Assembly (NCBI GenBank): GCA_013306675.1
Contig: JABLUY010000262.1
Span: 1-49,123 of the forward strand
DNA length: 49,123 nucleotides
Direction of reading: 5' to 3'
Origin: Thraustochytrium sp. TN22
Lineage: Eukaryota > Sar > Bigyra > Thraustochytrida > Thraustochytriidae
In this document: piece after piece, positions 47,591 through 49,123 of the stretch
Numbering within the stretch: the stretch's first letter is position 1
How the letters are laid out: the number at the start of each line of letters is the position of its first letter
Notes under the pieces: model-generated
What the model was told of the DNA's origin: nothing
Databases searched by the model: none
Seen by the model: only the letters and a program-made list of their open reading frames with translations
Translations under genes and position numbers: made by a program

Positions 47591-49123
47591 GAACCGGCCG
47601 ACGATCGGATGCTGCCTGATTCTTGGTTTGCTTGCTCCTCGCTCGCCGCCGCTGCCAGCTTTCGCGGATGCGCCGATGATGGCGCATGCGGCGTCATCGC
47701 CCCCCGCGCGCTCCCGCGCTGCCCCCGTGCGCGCCGTGTGTGCGCCGCCGCCCCGCGCCGCCGCGCCTGCCGTCCCCGCGCGCACGGGCACGGGCGGCCG
47801 CTGCCGGCTCGTCACCGCTCCGCCTCGGGCCGCGAGCACACCGCCGCGAGGGCGCCGCCGCCGCCCGCCGCCACCAACCTCAGGCGCGCGCGCGCGCGCG
47901 GGAAGGCCAGGCGGGACGACCGACGGCCTGGGCCCCGCGCCCGCCGCGCTGCTAAGCAGCCTAAGCTTGTCTCGCCGTCAGTCCGCTGCGCGGCGGTTGC
48001 GCCGGCAGTGGCCCAGGTGCTCTCCGGCTCGGCTCGGCGGCCTTCTGCGGGCGCAGCCCGCGCTCGTCACTGACACTCGTCATCTCATCGTCGCGTTCAA
48101 GTTGAACAGAAGCGCCGCAGGCGCCGGCCTGCGCGGGCAGACTCATGGCCAGCGCGCGCCCGAGCCGCGTGCAGCACGGTGCAGGCTGCTCAGCGGCTGC
48201 TGCCGCTGCTCGCCGCCGCTCGGAGGCCGCGCTGACTGGCCGCCGCGCGGCTCGGAGGTTGGTCCGTCTTTCGTAAATCTTGATTGCGCGCTCATCAAAC
48301 TGGCTGCTGCCAGCCAGCCTGAGCCGCGGCGCTGCCCGCTGCAACCAGTGCGACGGCGTGAAATGCGGCTGACTTTCACAGTCACCGACTTTGGGGAGTT
48401 TGGCGAGGAGGCGCGAGGGAGTTGGTGGCAAGGTACGTACTGGAGGGGGTGTGCCAGTGCAGGAAGGCTTGTCGTCAGAAGCGATGGGCATGGTGGTACG
48501 CGCCGCGCGGATGAGTGCGGGCGGCCCGGGGGAGACCTGGGAGCGCGATGGCGGGCACTATGACTGCCCTGGAACCCAAGGTACTAGCCACTTCGCTTGG
48601 TGGATGGCTCTGCGATAATGTTCACGTGCGGTTACATGTCCCAAGAAGCTACTGCAACAGCGCCTGCAAGACCTTGCAAGAGAGACCTTGTCCCTGGTCT
48701 CCGACTTGGTTTTGGTCTCGGTCTGCATCTTTGGCTTCTTGCGGCTCTGGTGCAGCGGGGCCCGCAGCCTGGCGTGCTCATACCACAGGGCTCTCCAACT
48801 CGCTAAGCTCTCGTGCCTGGGCCTTGAGGTTTCCATTTCGGTCTCATAATCTCTCCGTCCAATATTTTACTTGCGCGGGCCCTCAAATGCACCCATGTGT
48901 GTCACTCTTGCTCTCACGCTCGATGATCGTTGCTCTCCCCCGCATGCTGACATTTAGTGGCGTCTCTCTCGTCTCGCTCTCGCTCTCGCTCTTTCTCTTG
49001 CTCTTGCTCTAGCTCTCGCTCTCGCTCTCGCTCTTTCTCTTGCTCTTGCTCGTGCTCTCGCTCTTGCTCTCTTGCTCTTGCTCTTGCTCTTGCTCTTGCT
49101 CTTGCTCTTGCTCTTGCTCTTGC
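47591..49123. other. terminal 1.5 kb without a firm gene
   Basis: 47650-48250 is CpG-rich with Arg/Ala-coding frames on both strands. A short ATG-initiated frame at 48363 (MRLTFTVTDFGEFGEEARG) is followed by GTACGT at 48432, which could be a 5' exon and splice donor, but I cannot find a convincing next exon. From about 48970 to the end the sequence is CTCGCT/CTCTTG satellite. No other gene is supported. Confidence 0.5.
48970..49123. repeat. (CTCTTG)n / (CTCGCT)n satellite at window end
   Basis: Pyrimidine-rich hexamers start as CTCTCG/CTCGCT variants and become near-perfect CTCTTG copies from about 49067 to the last base. The array continues beyond the window. Confidence 0.95.

Noticed and set aside
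47535-47687. 51-codon extension of the orphan mitochondrial protein through (CAGG)n
   Set aside because: It would bury the presequence behind QAGR repeats; the ATG at 47532-47534 gives a normal targeting peptide.

Overview
The window reads as nuclear DNA from a GC-rich, intron-poor unicellular eukaryote. Most genes are single long reading frames with wide intergenic spacers. Two genes show short 5'-proximal introns with GTAGGT or GTGCGT donors. Several products carry N-terminal sequences typical of mitochondrial import. There are no operons, Shine-Dalgarno sites or recognisable tRNA/rRNA genes. A clear relative of the axonemal protein ZMYND12 implies a flagellated life stage. A canonical Zn2Cys6 transcription factor sits beside multidomain kelch, IQ, HECT and RING proteins. 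Together these would fit a protist such as a labyrinthulomycete (thraustochytrid-like). That placement is inference from gene content and composition only.

Layout. 0-8.3 kb: a kelch-BTB protein (+), a nested minisatellite, mitochondrial citrate synthase (-), then about 3.6 kb without a supported gene. 8.3-17.4 kb: a 1943-residue SAP/Cys-rich/IQ/EF-hand/C2H2 protein (-), a GRAM/WBP2-like protein with a probable 14-nt first exon (+), and an LRR-like protein (+). 18-23.3 kb: an NBR1-like PB1/FW protein (+), a phospholipid scramblase family protein (-) and ZMYND12 (-). 24.5-33.5 kb: a kelch-TM-RING-H2 protein (+) convergent with a fibronectin-III/HECT ligase (-), then a Golgi-type protein with two glycosyltransferase-like domains (-). 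33.5-39 kb: a gene desert of degenerate repeats. 39-49.1 kb: a mitochondrial carrier (+), a kinase with a presequence-like N terminus (-), a three-exon Uev1/Mms2 E2 variant (+) whose 3' end is tandemly duplicated, an SDR oxidoreductase (-) divergent from a Zn2Cys6 regulator (+), and an orphan mitochondrial-type protein (-). The window ends inside a (CTCTTG)n-like satellite.

Functional themes. Five of the seventeen gene models belong to ubiquitin or selective-autophagy families: BTB-kelch, RING-H2, HECT, UEV and NBR1-like. Four products look mitochondrial: citrate synthase, the carrier, the kinase and the orphan. The SDR/Zn2Cys6 pair shares a 310-bp divergent promoter holding a cluster of CGG-containing half-sites, which suggests a small self-contained regulatory module. 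All functional statements come from reading the sequence by eye; no database search was run.
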